Shown one piece after another: positions 5,421 to 5,734 of a stretch of 5,734 nt of DNA. The translations under genes were made by a program, and so were the position numbers. The stretch comes from Microbacteriaceae bacterium (lineage in GTDB: Bacteria; Actinomycetota; Actinomycetes; Actinomycetales; Microbacteriaceae): positions 1-5,734 of the forward strand of contig JAHEGA010000022.1 of NCBI GenBank assembly GCA_024639925.1. The letters run 5' to 3'. The notes beneath the pieces are model-generated. The model searched no databases and was not told where the DNA came from. It saw nothing but the letters and a program-made list of their open reading frames with translations. Each line of letters begins with the position of its first letter. Positions within the stretch are counted from its first letter, which is position 1.

Positions 5421-5734
5421 ATGGCGGTTGACCTGGACACCCGCATCGATCTCTACACCCGTGTAGCGGAGGAGACATCCGCCGGGGTCATCAGGCGCTA
5501 CTCCACCTCGTTCGGCCTGGCCTCCCGGTTGTTAGACGCTCGGATGCGCACCCACATCGGAAACTTTTATGCCCTCGTGCGTCTTGCTGACGAAATCGTC
5601 GATGGGGTGGCTGAGGAAGCCGGCGTCGATCGCGCGGAGGCCCGCATCATGTTGGATGCGCTGGAAGCCGATACCAACCGCGCTATGGAGGTGGGCTACA
5701 GCACCAATCTCATCGTGCATGCCTTTGCCCACTC
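5421..5734 (+). CDS. crtB: Phytoene synthase (3' partial)
   Basis: The first 104 codons of a squalene/phytoene synthase family enzyme; the frame runs open off the window end, so the usual length of about 300 residues is not seen. The enzyme joins two geranylgeranyl diphosphates head to head to make phytoene, the committed carotenoid step, at the membrane surface. The diagnostic features are RYSTSFGLASRLL (26-38) and RLADEIVDG (54-62), whose Asp57 and Asp61 form the first Mg-diphosphate-binding DxxxD motif. These mark it as a phytoene synthase and not a chain-elongating GGPP synthase. The segment GYSTNLIVHAFAH (92-104) is also typical. The second aspartate motif lies beyond the window. The ATG at 5421 is preceded by GAGAGG at good spacing. 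It is divergent from idi, 110 bp away, and probably heads a carotenoid operon. Confidence 0.94.
   Translation, partial: MAVDLDTRIDLYTRVAEETSAGVIRRYSTSFGLASRLLDARMRTHIGNFYALVRLADEIVDGVAEEAGVDRAEARIMLDALEADTNRAMEVGYSTNLIVHAFAH

Noticed and set aside
5311..5478. N-terminal extension of idi to an upstream start at 5478
   Set aside because: The extra 56 residues do not look like Idi, would overlap the start of crtB, and cover the repeat-rich promoter region. The ATG at 5310 gives family length and active-site numbering.
1..5734. Mobile element, CRISPR, phage or defence system
   Set aside because: No transposase, integrase, repeat-spacer array, terminal repeats, nuclease or toxin-antitoxin pair is seen. 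The helicase alone, between housekeeping genes, does not support a defence island.

Overview
The window looks like chromosomal core and near-core sequence from an actinobacterium, most likely in or near the Microbacteriaceae. The base composition is moderately GC-rich, and several genes start at GTG. The CopD-CtaG fusion, the form of Dcd, and a type I isopentenyl diphosphate isomerase beside a phytoene synthase all fit that group. This placement rests on recalled family patterns, not on a search.

Layout. (1) Bases 1-1766, plus strand: the 3' part of a polytopic membrane protein that joins a CopD-like copper domain to a CtaG-type cytochrome c oxidase assembly domain; its first codons lie before the window. 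(2) 1756-2700, minus strand: an unrecognised single-pass membrane-anchored protein that meets the first gene tail to tail with an 11-bp overlap. (3) 2760-4061, plus strand: a compact PIF1-like superfamily 1 helicase, divergent from gene 2, with a bulged hairpin between them. (4) 4083-4156, minus strand: a complete tRNA-Gly with anticodon CCC and an encoded CCA end. (5) 4208-4792, plus strand: dcd, probably the bifunctional dCTP deaminase/dUTPase, possibly read from a leaderless mRNA. (6) 4765-5310, minus strand: idi, overlapping the dcd tail by 28 bp. (7) 5421 to the window end, plus strand: the first 104 codons of a phytoene synthase (crtB).

Function. idi and crtB are divergent parts of one carotenoid/isoprenoid locus. 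Idi balances IPP and DMAPP, and CrtB commits geranylgeranyl diphosphate to phytoene. Their 110-bp shared upstream region holds an inverted repeat and a near-exact 13-bp direct repeat, which could serve joint control. The copper/oxidase gene, the helicase, the tRNA and dcd are housekeeping genes with no evident joint pathway.

The DNA is very compact: both convergent pairs overlap at their 3' ends, no run of more than about 110 bases lacks a gene, and no convincing intrinsic terminator is visible. I found no CRISPR array, insertion sequence, phage gene, toxin-antitoxin pair or defence system. The least explained items are the membrane-anchored protein at 1756-2700 and the repeats between idi and crtB.
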